The notes below the pieces were generated by a model. That model had not been told where the DNA came from. It saw only the letters and a program-made list of their open reading frames with translations, and ran no database searches. From Betaproteobacteria bacterium (GTDB taxonomy: Bacteria; Pseudomonadota; Gammaproteobacteria; Burkholderiales; Burkholderiaceae_C): 64,000 nucleotides of DNA. This document shows, piece after piece, positions 35,641 through 44,427 of this stretch (position 1 is its first letter; each line of letters opens with the position of its first letter). The DNA is taken from assembly GCA_016716535.1 (NCBI GenBank), contig JADJWD010000003.1, positions 62,001-126,000 on the forward strand, written 5' to 3'. The position numbers were made by a program, and so were the translations under genes.

Positions 35641-35654
35641 GTCTTATATAAGAC
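35641..35654. promoter_or_regulatory. 14-bp perfect palindrome upstream of aceA
   Basis: GTCTTATATAAGAC is a perfect inverted repeat in an AT-rich patch 89 bp before the aceA start. It looks like an operator for a dimeric regulator, for example of the GntR type, and its TATA core might also serve as part of a -10 element. The regulator is not encoded nearby, so the assignment is inference. Confidence 0.6.
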
Positions 35655-35759
35655 AGCAAAAAGTTTCTCTGGAAATCAACGACTTAGAAGCGTTTACCGC
35701 ATTGTGGTACTGATTTCTTCCGTATGACGAAGTTTTGCTGCTTTGCAGCGCAGCGCATT

Positions 35760-35791
35760 CCGCATCGCAAAACGGCGATGCTGCGATGCGG
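35760..35791 (-). terminator. Hairpin after the glutamine amidotransferase gene
   Basis: CCGCATCGCA and TGCGATGCGG form a 10-bp stem around a 12-base loop, 7 bp beyond the stop of the minus-strand amidotransferase. There is no clear T-tract, so it could be a Rho-assisted end or simply an RNA-stabilising hairpin. It also marks the upstream edge of the aceA control region. Confidence 0.45.
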
Positions 35792-35798
35792 TAGTGGT

Positions 35799-36530
35799 CT
35801 AGCGCGCCGCGGCGAGCCAGCGCGTGTAGAGCCGATCGGCGAGCGCGTGGTGCGCGGCCAGGCAGCGCGCGCCGTCGGCGCGCATCCGCGCACCCGAGTG
35901 CACGGTGTCGGGGTACCGGGCCAGCGCCGCGAGGTAGCGCGGCCCGTCGTCGGCCGACCACCGCGCCAGCTTCTCGGCATCGAGTTCGATGTGGAACTGC
36001 ATCGCCAGATGCGGGCCGATGACGAACGCCTGCCGCGGGCATGCGGCGCTGCCGGCCAGCGGCTGCGCGCCCGCCGGCAGCTCGAACGCCTCGTAGTGCC
36101 ACTGGAAGACACGGTGGCGCGCGCCAACCGCGTCCGGCGCCCCGAACCACGCCTCGGCCAGCGGACCGGGCTCGAGGTCGATCTCGTGGAACCCCACTTC
36201 CGGCGCCGGCGAATCGACGATGCGCGCGCCGAGCGCACGTGCCATCAACTGGCCGCCGAGACAGTGGCCGATCGTCGGCACGCCGTCGCGCAGCGCCTCG
36301 ATGAACAGCGCCTCGGCGCGGCGCAGGGAGGGCAGCGGGTCGTTGGCGCTCATCTCGCCGCCGAGGATCGCGAGTGCGCCGTAGCCGGCAAGCGTCTCGG
36401 GGTAGGCAATGCCCGCCTCGGTGTTGCGCACGTCGGCCGCCACGCCGCGCGCGGCGAGCCAGCGGCCGAGGGTCGCGGGCCCGTCGGCGCTCAGGTGTTG
36501 CAGGACGAGGACGGGCTTCAACGCAGGCAC
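35799..36530 (-). CDS. Type 1 glutamine amidotransferase
   Basis: A 243-residue class I glutamine amidotransferase-like protein. The nucleophile elbow is GHCLGGQLMARALGA, and the His-Glu pair is in AMQFHIEL, completing the triad. HYEAFELPAGAQPLAGSAACPRQAF is typical of the stand-alone GuaA-like subgroup. The acceptor substrate is unknown. It could relate to the polyamine module beginning at 36.7 kb, where a gamma-glutamyl hydrolase of the same superfamily occurs, but that link is weak. Confidence 0.85.
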   Translation of the reverse strand: MPALKPVLVLQHLSADGPATLGRWLAARGVAADVRNTEAGIAYPETLAGYGALAILGGEMSANDPLPSLRRAEALFIEALRDGVPTIGHCLGGQLMARALGARIVDSPAPEVGFHEIDLEPGPLAEAWFGAPDAVGARHRVFQWHYEAFELPAGAQPLAGSAACPRQAFVIGPHLAMQFHIELDAEKLARWSADDGPRYLAALARYPDTVHSGARMRADGARCLAAHHALADRLYTRWLAAAR

Positions 36531-36621
36531 TTCATGGCATGACGCACGAAGTGTGCCGCACGCGGCGCGCGCACACCGAACGGTCTTCGCGCCACATCAC
36601 GCCACACGCGCGCCAGCCGCT

Positions 36622-36635
36622 TTGATCCGGCGCAA
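36622..36635 (+). promoter_or_regulatory. FNR/ANR-like box upstream of the hemerythrin gene
   Basis: TTGATCCGGCGCAA fits the relaxed FNR-type palindrome TTGAT-N4-ATCAA, with a strong left half and a weaker right half. Its centre lies about 61 bp before the hemerythrin ATG, which would place it near -41.5 if transcription starts about 20 bp before the gene. Oxygen-responsive control would suit a hemerythrin. Confidence 0.5.
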
Positions 36636-36689
36636 GCCGCGCCGGCCAGCGGCACAGAACACTTCCGCCGAGGAAGGAGTTGAACGTCG

Positions 36690-37208
36690 ATGAAACCCGT
36701 TGCCGCCAAGCCCGCGCGCACGCCGCGCCCTGCCCGCCCTGCCGTCCCTGCATTGCCCGGTTTCGATAGCCTGGACCGCGCGCACCGCGAAGTGCTGAAG
36801 GTGCTCGAGGACTTCGATCAGCTGTTGAAGCACGTCGACGACAACGGGCCCGACGCCACGGCGCGCGAAGGTGCCCGCCACATCCAGGCCTTCTTCAGCG
36901 GTCCGGCGCGGCAACACCACGCGGAGGAAGAGCAGCGCATTTTCCCGGGCCTGCTCGCCAGCGGCAACGCCGAACTCGTGCAACACGTGCAGCGGCTGAT
37001 CCAGGACCACGGCTGGCTCGAGGAAGACTGGATCGAACTGTCGACGCAGATCGAAGCGATCGCCGACGGCTACAACTGGTACGACCTGAACATGCTGCGC
37101 CAGGCGCTGCCGATCTTCACGCAGCTGTATCGCGACCACATCGCGCTCGAAGAGTCGCTCGTCTACCCGGCGGCGCGCCGGCAGGTGCGCGGCGAGCCGG
37201 CGGCCTGA
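36690..37208 (+). CDS. Hemerythrin-domain protein
   Basis: A 172-residue four-helix protein of the hemerythrin HHE type. Candidate di-iron ligands are in LDRAHREVLKVLEDF, RQHHAEEEQRIFPGLL, LIQDHGWLEEDW and YRDHIALEESLVYP. An N-terminal Pro/Ala/Arg stretch of about 25 residues precedes it. Such proteins bind or sense oxygen or nitric oxide, or protect Fe-S clusters. A GAGGAAGGAG ribosome-binding site precedes ATG 36690, and an FNR-like box lies farther upstream. Confidence 0.88.
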   Translation: MKPVAAKPARTPRPARPAVPALPGFDSLDRAHREVLKVLEDFDQLLKHVDDNGPDATAREGARHIQAFFSGPARQHHAEEEQRIFPGLLASGNAELVQHVQRLIQDHGWLEEDWIELSTQIEAIADGYNWYDLNMLRQALPIFTQLYRDHIALEESLVYPAARRQVRGEPAA

Positions 37209-37219
37209 ACCAATATCCG

Positions 37220-37243
37220 TTCGCCCTGAGCCTGTCAAAGGGC
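37220..37243. repeat. REP-like dispersed element
   Basis: TTCGCCCTGAGCCTGTCAAAGGGC carries a GCCCT/AGGGC stem and matches the short intergenic element (CCCTTCGACAGGCTCAGGGCGAA type) seen many times in betaproteobacterial genomes. It sits between the convergent hemerythrin and Lrp genes, where it may act as a transcription boundary. Confidence 0.6.
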
Positions 37244-37255
37244 CGGCGCCGCGCG

Positions 37256-37714
37256 CTACAGCGCCAGCGCCGTCGTCCGCTTCACCGTGCGCAGCACCAG
37301 CATCGAGTTGCTGCGCACCACGCCCGGCAGGCGCGGCAGCACCTCGGCGTGGAAGCGCTCGAGGTCCTCGGCGTCGCGGTAGGTGAAGCGCACGAGGTAG
37401 TCGTTGGCGCCGGCGACGTAGAAGCAGTCGAGGATCTGCGGCGTGTCGCGCACCGCCTGCTCGAAGGCTTCGAGCCGGGCCGGCTGCGTGCTGTCGAGGT
37501 TGATGATCGTGAAGCTCGTGCCCGGCTGGCCCACCGCCTTCGGGTTCAGCAGCGCCACGTAACCGGCGATGACGCCGCCATCTTCCAGCGCCTTCACGCG
37601 CCGCAGGCACGCCGACGCCGACAGGTGCACGCGCTCGGCCAGCGCCTGGTTGGAGATGCGGCCCTGCTGCTGCAGGACTTCGAGAATCGCCCGGTCGATC
37701 GAATCCAGTTGCAC
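37256..37714 (-). CDS. Lrp/AsnC family transcriptional regulator
   Basis: A 152-residue regulator. The N-terminal helix-turn-helix is LDSIDRAILEVLQQQGRISNQALAERVHLSASACLRRVKALEDGGVIAGY, and the C-terminal RAM effector domain includes DCFYVAGANDYLVRF. GTG 37714 gives the family length; a longer in-frame start would add an atypical 33-residue tail. It is divergent from the transaminase gene at 37892, with 177 bp between, so it probably controls the polyamine cluster in response to an amino acid or polyamine. Confidence 0.9.
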   Translation of the reverse strand: MQLDSIDRAILEVLQQQGRISNQALAERVHLSASACLRRVKALEDGGVIAGYVALLNPKAVGQPGTSFTIINLDSTQPARLEAFEQAVRDTPQILDCFYVAGANDYLVRFTYRDAEDLERFHAEVLPRLPGVVRSNSMLVLRTVKRTTALAL

Positions 37715-37891
37715 GGCACGCCCCTGCTTTCGCAGAAGATTGTGAGCCAGGCGCCATTCTTCGCAGCGCCTTGCGGAACCTGGGGCGAACCCGCGCCTGC
37801 TTGGCAAGCACATTGCGCGCGCCGCTGACTAGACTGCCGGGTCCTCCCTCTGCAACGCCCCACCGCCGCCGAACTGGCGCAGGAGACCGCG

Positions 37892-39250
37892 ATGAACAAG
37901 CCCGTCGACCCCGCCCTGATGCAGGCCGCCGAAGCCACCGGCAGCCGGTTCACGATGGACGCGCACTGGATGCCCTTCACCGCCAACCGGCAGTTCAAGA
38001 AGGCGCCGCGCCTGCTGGCGCGCGCCAGCGGCATGCACTACTGGGACGTCGACGGCCGCCAGGTGCTCGACGCGGTCGCGGGCCTGTGGTGCGTGAACGC
38101 CGGGCACAACCGGCCGCGCATCGTCAAGGCCATCCAGGACCAGGCGGCGGAGATGGACTTCGCGCCGGCGTTCCAGATGGGCCACCCGAAGGCGTTCGAG
38201 CTCGCCGAGCGCGTCGCGGCGATCGCGCCGGCGGGGCTGAACCGCGTCTTCTTCACCAACAGCGGCAGCGAGGCGGTCGAGACGGCGCTGAAGATGGCGA
38301 TCGCCTACCACCGCGTGCGCGGCGAAGGCTCGCGCACGCGGCTCATCGGCCGCGAGCGCGGCTACCACGGCGTCAACTTCGGTGGCATCTCGGTCGGCGG
38401 CATCGTCGCCAACCGCAAGCACTTCGGCTCGCTGCTGGCCGGTGTCGACCACATCCGCCACACGCACGAGCCGGCGCGCAACGCGTTCTCGCGCGGCCAG
38501 CCCACGAATGGCGCGGAGTTGGCCGACGACCTCGAGCGCCTGGTTGCGCTGCACGACGCGAGCACGATCGCCGCGGTGATCGTCGAGCCGGTGGCGGGCT
38601 CCACCGGCGTGCTGATCCCGCCGCAGGGCTACCTGCAACGCCTGCGCGAGATCTGCGACCGGCACGGCATCCTCTTGATCTTCGACGAGGTCATCACCGG
38701 CTTCGGCCGCACCGGCAGCGCCTTCGCCGCGCAGACATTCGGCGTCACGCCTGACCTCATCACCTGCGCCAAGGGCATCACCAGCGGCACGGTGCCAATG
38801 GGCGCGGTGATCGCGAAGCAGGCGATCCACGACGTGTTCATGAACGGCCCCGAGCACCTGATCGAGTTCTTCCACGGCTACACGTACTCGGCGCACCCGC
38901 TGGCGTGCGCGGCCGGCATCGCGACGCTCGACACCTACGCCGACGAGGGCCTGCTGACGCGCGCCAAGGAACTCGAGGGTCATTTCGCCGACGCGGTGCA
39001 TTCGCTGAAGGGCGAGCCGAACGTCATCGACATCCGCAACCTCGGCTTGATCGGCGGCATCGAACTCGCGCCGATCGCCAACCAGCCGACCAAGCGCGCC
39101 TTCGACATCTTCCTCGACTGCTGGAAGCAAGGCGTGCTCGTGCGCACCACCGGCGACATCGTCGCGCTGTCGCCGCCGCTCATCGTCGAGAAGGGCCAGA
39201 TCGACCAGATCGTCGACACGCTGCGCGGGGCGATCCGCCGCGCGGCCTGA
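37892..39250 (+). CDS. Class III aminotransferase, omega-amino acid:pyruvate type
   Basis: A 452-residue PLP enzyme. HWMPFTANRQFKKAPRLLARASGMHYWDVDGRQVLDAVAGLWCVNAGHNRPRIVKAI is the beta-alanine:pyruvate transaminase signature. FTNSGSEAVETALKMA, VEPVAGSTGVLIPP, FDEVITGFGRTG and AKGITSGTVPMGAV follow, the last holding the PLP lysine. It likely uses beta-alanine or other omega-amines, products of polyamine breakdown. An AGGAGA site precedes the ATG. First gene of the cluster divergent from lrp. Confidence 0.9.
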   Translation: MNKPVDPALMQAAEATGSRFTMDAHWMPFTANRQFKKAPRLLARASGMHYWDVDGRQVLDAVAGLWCVNAGHNRPRIVKAIQDQAAEMDFAPAFQMGHPKAFELAERVAAIAPAGLNRVFFTNSGSEAVETALKMAIAYHRVRGEGSRTRLIGRERGYHGVNFGGISVGGIVANRKHFGSLLAGVDHIRHTHEPARNAFSRGQPTNGAELADDLERLVALHDASTIAAVIVEPVAGSTGVLIPPQGYLQRLREICDRHGILLIFDEVITGFGRTGSAFAAQTFGVTPDLITCAKGITSGTVPMGAVIAKQAIHDVFMNGPEHLIEFFHGYTYSAHPLACAAGIATLDTYADEGLLTRAKELEGHFADAVHSLKGEPNVIDIRNLGLIGGIELAPIANQPTKRAFDIFLDCWKQGVLVRTTGDIVALSPPLIVEKGQIDQIVDTLRGAIRRAA

Positions 39251-39318
39251 GCCTCGTAGCCGCGCCATTCAAGGAACGCACCGAGGGCCTGCCTAGCGCC
39301 TACCTTCCCGCCGCCCAC

Positions 39319-40659
39319 ATGCCCTTGCTCGACACCGACCGCGAGCTGACGCGCCACTCGTACTACGCCGCCACTGCGGCGCGCACCGAGGGCTGCCCGG
39401 CGCTCGAAGAGGACATCGATTGCGACGTGGCCGTGGTGGGCGGCGGCCTCGCAGGGCTCGCGGCGGCAGTGGACCTGAAGCAGCGCGGCTTCGACGTCGT
39501 GCTGCTCGAAGCGCACGAGGTCGGCTTCGGCGCCAGCGGCCGCAACGGCGGCCAGGCGATCCATGGCCTCGCCTGCGAGATCGAGACGATCGAGGCGCAA
39601 CTCGGCCGCGACAACGCGCGGCGCGTCTTCGCGATGACGATCGAGGCGCTGGACCTGCTGCGCGCGCGCAACGCCGAACATCGAATCGATTGCGACTGGC
39701 GCGACGGCTGGCTGGGCCTCGCGACGAGCCCTGGCAAGGCGCGCGCGCTCGCGGTTTCGGCCGACCGCCTCGAGGCGGTCTACGGCTATCCGCTCGAGCG
39801 CATTGCCAAGCCCGACTTGCCGCGCTGGATCGCCAGCCCGCGCTATCACGGCGGCGTTCACGACGCGCGCTCGGGGCACCTGCATCCGCTGAAGTTCACG
39901 CTCGGCCTCGCGCGTGCCGCGGTGGCGGCCGGCGTGCGGCTGCACGAACACACGCCGGTGACCGCGCTCGAACCCGGCGAACAACCGCTTCTGCGCTGCC
40001 CGCGCGGCAGCGTGCGCGCGCGCCAGGTGCTGCTGGCGGGCAACGTGTACCTGCACGCCGGCGGTTCCGCGGGCAAGACGCCGCTCGTGCCCGCGCTTGC
40101 AGCGCGCGTAATGCCGGTCGGCACGTACATCGCCTGCAGCGAGGCGCTCGACCCGGCGTTCGCCGCGAGCCTCGTGCCCTCGGGCGCGGCGGTGTGCGAC
40201 ACGAACTTCGTCCTCGACTACTTCCGCCCCACCGTCGACCATCGCCTGCTCTACGGCGGGCGCGTCAGCTATAGCACCGTGACGCCAGCCGACCTGGCCG
40301 AGAGCATGCGCCGACGCATGGTGGCGACCTTCCCGCAGCTCGCCAACGCAAAGGTCGAATGCGTCTGGGGCGGCTTCGTCGACATCACGATGAACCGCGC
40401 CCCCGACTTCGGGCGCCTGCCGGCCGCGGCGGCAGGCGGCCCGCAGAACATCTACTACCTGCAAGGTTTCTCGGGCCACGGCCTCGCGCTCACGGGCCTT
40501 GCCGGCCGCCTGGTTGCCGAGGCGATGGCCGGTGATGCGTCGCGCTTCGACCTCTTCGCGCGCCTGAAGCACCGCCCTTTCCCCGGCGGCGAGCGGTTGC
40601 GCACGCCGGCGCTGGTGCTCGGGATGGCGTGGTACCGGCTGCGCGATATGCTCGCCTGA
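39319..40659 (+). CDS. puuB: FAD-dependent oxidase, gamma-glutamylputrescine oxidase-like
   Basis: A 446-residue DAO-family flavoprotein. The FAD dinucleotide motif is DVAVVGGGLAGLAAAVDLKQRGFDVVLLEA, followed by GFGASGRNGGQAIHGLACEIETIEAQLG and, near the C-terminus, YYLQGFSGHGLALTGLAGRLVAEA. PuuB oxidises gamma-glutamylputrescine to the aldehyde, releasing ammonia and hydrogen peroxide. The assignment is supported by puuD and puuA just downstream. The start is ATG 39319 (MPLLDTDRELTRHSYY). Confidence 0.87.
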   Translation: MPLLDTDRELTRHSYYAATAARTEGCPALEEDIDCDVAVVGGGLAGLAAAVDLKQRGFDVVLLEAHEVGFGASGRNGGQAIHGLACEIETIEAQLGRDNARRVFAMTIEALDLLRARNAEHRIDCDWRDGWLGLATSPGKARALAVSADRLEAVYGYPLERIAKPDLPRWIASPRYHGGVHDARSGHLHPLKFTLGLARAAVAAGVRLHEHTPVTALEPGEQPLLRCPRGSVRARQVLLAGNVYLHAGGSAGKTPLVPALAARVMPVGTYIACSEALDPAFAASLVPSGAAVCDTNFVLDYFRPTVDHRLLYGGRVSYSTVTPADLAESMRRRMVATFPQLANAKVECVWGGFVDITMNRAPDFGRLPAAAAGGPQNIYYLQGFSGHGLALTGLAGRLVAEAMAGDASRFDLFARLKHRPFPGGERLRTPALVLGMAWYRLRDMLA

Positions 40660-40688
40660 GGCGGGCTCGAAAGGCATCGAACGCTGCC

Positions 40689-41501
40689 ATGCGCATGACG
40701 ACGAATCTGGCCCACGCAACCCCATCGCGCGCCGCCGGCCGCAAGCCGGTCGTGCTGGTGCCGGCCTGCAACAAGCTGCTCGGCGAGCACCCGTTCCACG
40801 TCGCCGGTCGCAAGTACGTCGAGGCGGTGCGCCTGGCCGGTGCGCTGCCGCTGGTCGTGCCGCGGCTCGAGCCCGACGAGATCGAGCCCACCCTCGACCT
40901 CGCGCACGGCGTGCTGCTCACCGGCTCGGTCTCGAACGTACACCCGGCCCACTTCGGCGAAGGCGTGCACGACGAGGCGCTGCCGCTGGATCCCGAGCGT
41001 GACGCGTGGACGCTGCCGCTGATCCGCGCCGCGCTGGCGCGCGGCGTGCCGGTCTTCGCGATCTGCCGCGGCGCGCAGGAGTTCAACGTCGCGCTCGGCG
41101 GCTCGCTGCACCAGGCGGTGCAGGAGGTCGCGGGGCACGACGACCACCGCGCGCCGGCCGGCGAGCCGGCCGAGGTGCAGTACGGGCCGTCGCACCGCGT
41201 GCACGCAGTGAGCGGCAGCCGGCTCGCGGCGATCGTCGGCACCGACACGTTCGAGGTGAACTCGGTGCACGGCCAGGGCGTCAAGCGCCTCGCGCCGGGG
41301 CTCGTCGTCGAAGCGACCGCGCCCGACGGCCTCGTCGAAGCGTTCAGCGATGCGCGCGCCGCGGGCTTCAACCTGTGCGTGCAGTGGCACCCGGAGTGGA
41401 AGGCAGCCGAGAACCCGGTGTCGCGGCGCCTCTTCGCCGCCTTCGGCGACGCGGTGCGCGAACATCAACGCCGTGCAGCGCGAGCGGAAGCCACCCCATG
41501 A
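40689..41501 (+). CDS. puuD: Gamma-glutamyl-gamma-aminobutyrate hydrolase
   Basis: A 270-residue class I amidotransferase-fold hydrolase. The nucleophile is in FAICRGAQEFNVALGGSLHQ and the His/Glu pair in CVQWHPEWKA; TGSVSNVHPAHFGE is typical of PuuD. It releases GABA and glutamate from gamma-glutamyl-GABA. The stop overlaps the puuA start as ATGA, so the two are coupled. ATG 40689 and ATG 40695 are both possible starts. Confidence 0.92.
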   Translation: MRMTTNLAHATPSRAAGRKPVVLVPACNKLLGEHPFHVAGRKYVEAVRLAGALPLVVPRLEPDEIEPTLDLAHGVLLTGSVSNVHPAHFGEGVHDEALPLDPERDAWTLPLIRAALARGVPVFAICRGAQEFNVALGGSLHQAVQEVAGHDDHRAPAGEPAEVQYGPSHRVHAVSGSRLAAIVGTDTFEVNSVHGQGVKRLAPGLVVEATAPDGLVEAFSDARAAGFNLCVQWHPEWKAAENPVSRRLFAAFGDAVREHQRRAARAEATP

Positions 41502-42874
41502 ACACCAAGTCCCACTTCACCTTCGCCGAGCTGGAGAACTGGCTCAACGAACGCCGCGTCACCGAGATCGAGTGCCTCGTGCCCGACCTCACCGGCGTGG
41601 CGCGCGGCAAGATCCTGCCGCGCGAGAAGTTCACCGAAGACCGCGGCATGCGGCTGCCCGAGGTCGTCGTCGCGATGGGCGTCACCGGCGAGTTCCCTGA
41701 AGAAGGGCCGTACTACGACGTCATCAACCCGACCGACCGCGACATGCACCTGCGCCCCGATCCGAGCACGGTGCGCATCGTGCCGTGGGCGGTGGACCCG
41801 ACAGCCCAGGTCATCCACGACTGCTACGACCGCGACGGCGCGCTCGTGCCGTACGCGCCGCGCTCGGTGCTGCGGCGCGTGTGCGAGCTGTACGAAGGCA
41901 AGGGCTGGAGCCCGATCGTCGCGCCCGAGTTGGAGTTCTACCTCGTCGCGCGCAACACCGACCCCGACGTGCCGCTGAAGCCGCCGATCGGCCGCAGCGG
42001 CCGCAGCGAGACGAGCCGGCAGGCGTACTCGATCGACGCGGTCAACGAGTTCGACCCGCTGTTCGAGGACGTCTACGACTACTGCGAGAAGATGGAGTTG
42101 AACGTCGACACGCTGATCCACGAGGTCGGCGCCGGGCAGATGGAGATCAACTTCTTCCATGACCACCCGCTGGGCCTGGCCGACGAGGTGTTCCTCTTCA
42201 AGCGCACGGTGCGCGAGGCGGCGCTGCGCCACGACATGTTCGCCACCTTCATGGCCAAGCCGATCGCCGGCGAGCCGGGCAGCGCGATGCACGTGCACCA
42301 GAGCGTCGTCGCCAAGGAAGGCAGCGCCGCGGGCCGCAATCTCTTCAGCAACGAAGACGGCAGCCCGAGCCGCGAGTTCTTCTGGTACATCGGCGGGCTG
42401 CAGAAGTACATCCCGGCCGCGATGGCGCTGTTCGCGCCCTACGTCAACAGCTACCGGCGGCTGTCGCGCTTCACGGCCGCGCCGATCAACATCCAGTGGG
42501 GCACCGACAACCGCACGGTCGGCATCCGCAGCCCGGTGGCCAAGGCGCAGGCACGGCGCATCGAAAACCGCGTCATCGGTGCCGATGCCAACCCCTACGT
42601 CGCGCTGGCCGCGACGCTGGCCTGCGGCTACCTCGGCATCGTCAACCGCATCGAGCCTGCGCCCGAGTGCAAGGGCGACGCCTACCTCGGCGACTACCAG
42701 CTGCCGCGCAGCCTGGGCGAAGCGCTGCAACTGCTGCGCGACGAAGCCGACCTCGCGCAGGTGCTCGGCAAGGGCTTCGTCACCGTGTACTCGGAGATCA
42801 AGGAGATCGAGTACGCCGAGTTCATGAAGGTGATCTCGCCGTGGGAGCGCGAGCACCTGCTGCTGCACGTCTGA
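41498..42874 (+). CDS. puuA: Gamma-glutamylputrescine synthetase (glutamine synthetase family)
   Basis: A 458-residue glutamine-synthetase-like ligase joining glutamate to putrescine with ATP. It has the GS catalytic signatures APELEFYLV, GAGQMEINFFHDHPL, AMHVHQSV and NRTVGIRSP. The shorter N-terminal domain (WLNERRVTEIECLVPDLTGVARGKILPREKF) and the lack of an adenylylation-site tail separate it from GlnA. It opens the gamma-glutamyl pathway that continues with puuB and puuD. Confidence 0.92.
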   Translation: MNTKSHFTFAELENWLNERRVTEIECLVPDLTGVARGKILPREKFTEDRGMRLPEVVVAMGVTGEFPEEGPYYDVINPTDRDMHLRPDPSTVRIVPWAVDPTAQVIHDCYDRDGALVPYAPRSVLRRVCELYEGKGWSPIVAPELEFYLVARNTDPDVPLKPPIGRSGRSETSRQAYSIDAVNEFDPLFEDVYDYCEKMELNVDTLIHEVGAGQMEINFFHDHPLGLADEVFLFKRTVREAALRHDMFATFMAKPIAGEPGSAMHVHQSVVAKEGSAAGRNLFSNEDGSPSREFFWYIGGLQKYIPAAMALFAPYVNSYRRLSRFTAAPINIQWGTDNRTVGIRSPVAKAQARRIENRVIGADANPYVALAATLACGYLGIVNRIEPAPECKGDAYLGDYQLPRSLGEALQLLRDEADLAQVLGKGFVTVYSEIKEIEYAEFMKVISPWEREHLLLHV

Positions 42875-42890
42875 AGCGAAGGGCTGCGAC

Positions 42891-44303
42891 ATGACCGACA
42901 CGCGCACCGCCCGCACGACGCGTACCACGCAGGACTGGCAGGCCGCCGACGCGCGCCACTTCCTGCACCCCTTCACCGACCACGGCGCGCTCGCGAAGAA
43001 GGGCGCGCGCATCATCACGCGCGCCGACAACATCTACCTCTGGGACAGCGAAGGCCACAAGATCCTCGATGCGATGAGCGGCCTGTGGTGCGTCAACGTC
43101 GGCTACGGCCAGCCCGCGTTGATCGACGCGGCGACTGCGCAGCTGCGCGAGCTGCCCTTCTACAACGCGTTCTTCCAGACGGCGACGCCGCCGGCCATCG
43201 AACTGGCCGAGCTGCTGGCCGAGGTGGCGCCGGAGGGCTTCGGGCACGTCTTCTTCAGCGGCTCGGGCAGCGAAGGCAACGACACCGTCGTGCGCATGGT
43301 GCGCCGCTACTGGGACGTGCTGGGTGAACCCGATCGCGACATCATCGTCAGCCGCCACAACGCGTACCACGGCAGCACGATGGCCGGCGCCTCGCTCGGC
43401 GGCATGGCCGGCATGCATGCGCAAGGCGGCCTGCCGATCCCGGGCATCGTGCATATCGGGCAGCCGTACTGGTGGGAGCTGGGCCGGCCGCAGGGGCTGA
43501 GCCGCGAGCAGTTCGGCTTGGTCGCCGCCGGCTGGCTCGAAGACCGCATCCTCGAACTCGGCCCGCACCGCGTGGCCGCCTTCATCGGCGAGCCGGTTCA
43601 GGGTGCCGGCGGCGTGATCATTCCGCCAGCGACCTACTGGCCCGAGGTGCAGCGCATCTGCGACAAGTACGGCGTTCTGCTCGTCAGCGACGAGGTCATC
43701 TGCGGCTTCGGCCGCACCGGGCGCTGGTTCGGCTGCGAGACCTTCGGCAGCCGGCCCGACCTGATCACCTTCGCCAAGGGCGTGACGAGCGGCTACGTGC
43801 CGCTAGGCGGCGTGCTGGTCGGCGACCGTGTCGCCAAAGTGCTGGTCGAGCGCGGCGGCGAGTTCACGCACGGCTACACGTACTCGGGCCACCCGGTGGC
43901 CTGCGCGGTCGGGCTGGCCAACGTGCGGCTGATTCGCGAACTCGGGCTCGTCGAACGCGTGCGCGACGACACCGGCCCCTACCTCGCCGCCGCCTGGCGC
44001 GAGCTGGCCACACACCCGCTCGTCGGCGACGCCGAGACCTGCGGCCTGATGGGCGCGCTGCTGCTCGTGGCCGACAAGGCGGGCGGCCGCGCCTTCGACC
44101 CCGCGCTCGAGGTCGGCATGGCCTGCCGCGCCCACTGCTTCCGAGAGGGCGTGATCATGCGTGCCGTCGGCGACCGCATGATCATCGCGCCGCCATTGGT
44201 CATCACGCGCGCGCAGATCGACGAGATGGCGGCGCTCATTCGCCGCTGCCTCGACCTGACGCTCGCCGACGCGCGGCGCCACGGCTGGGGCCCGGCCGCT
44301 TGA
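42891..44303 (+). CDS. Class III aminotransferase, putrescine/polyamine:pyruvate type (SpuC-like)
   Basis: A 470-residue PLP enzyme. HPFTDHGALAKKGARIITRADNIYLWDSEGHKILDAMSGLWCVNVGYG is characteristic of putrescine:pyruvate transaminases. It also has FSGSGSEGNDTVVRMVRRYW, GEPVQGAGGVIIPPATYW, SDEVICGFGRTGRWFG and FAKGVTSGYVPLGGV (PLP Lys). It offers a direct transamination route for putrescine beside the puu route. It lies 16 bp after puuA. Confidence 0.9.
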   Translation: MTDTRTARTTRTTQDWQAADARHFLHPFTDHGALAKKGARIITRADNIYLWDSEGHKILDAMSGLWCVNVGYGQPALIDAATAQLRELPFYNAFFQTATPPAIELAELLAEVAPEGFGHVFFSGSGSEGNDTVVRMVRRYWDVLGEPDRDIIVSRHNAYHGSTMAGASLGGMAGMHAQGGLPIPGIVHIGQPYWWELGRPQGLSREQFGLVAAGWLEDRILELGPHRVAAFIGEPVQGAGGVIIPPATYWPEVQRICDKYGVLLVSDEVICGFGRTGRWFGCETFGSRPDLITFAKGVTSGYVPLGGVLVGDRVAKVLVERGGEFTHGYTYSGHPVACAVGLANVRLIRELGLVERVRDDTGPYLAAAWRELATHPLVGDAETCGLMGALLLVADKAGGRAFDPALEVGMACRAHCFREGVIMRAVGDRMIIAPPLVITRAQIDEMAALIRRCLDLTLADARRHGWGPAA

Positions 44304-44427
44304 CGCGGCCGCGCTGACGAAAGCTGGCGGCCGCGGCATGGCCGCAAAGCAACACCGCAGGTCTTCACCGGGCGACGGCGACAGCGCGTGCACTGACAAT
44401 GCCGCGGTTGTGTTGAGGAGCCGCCCG

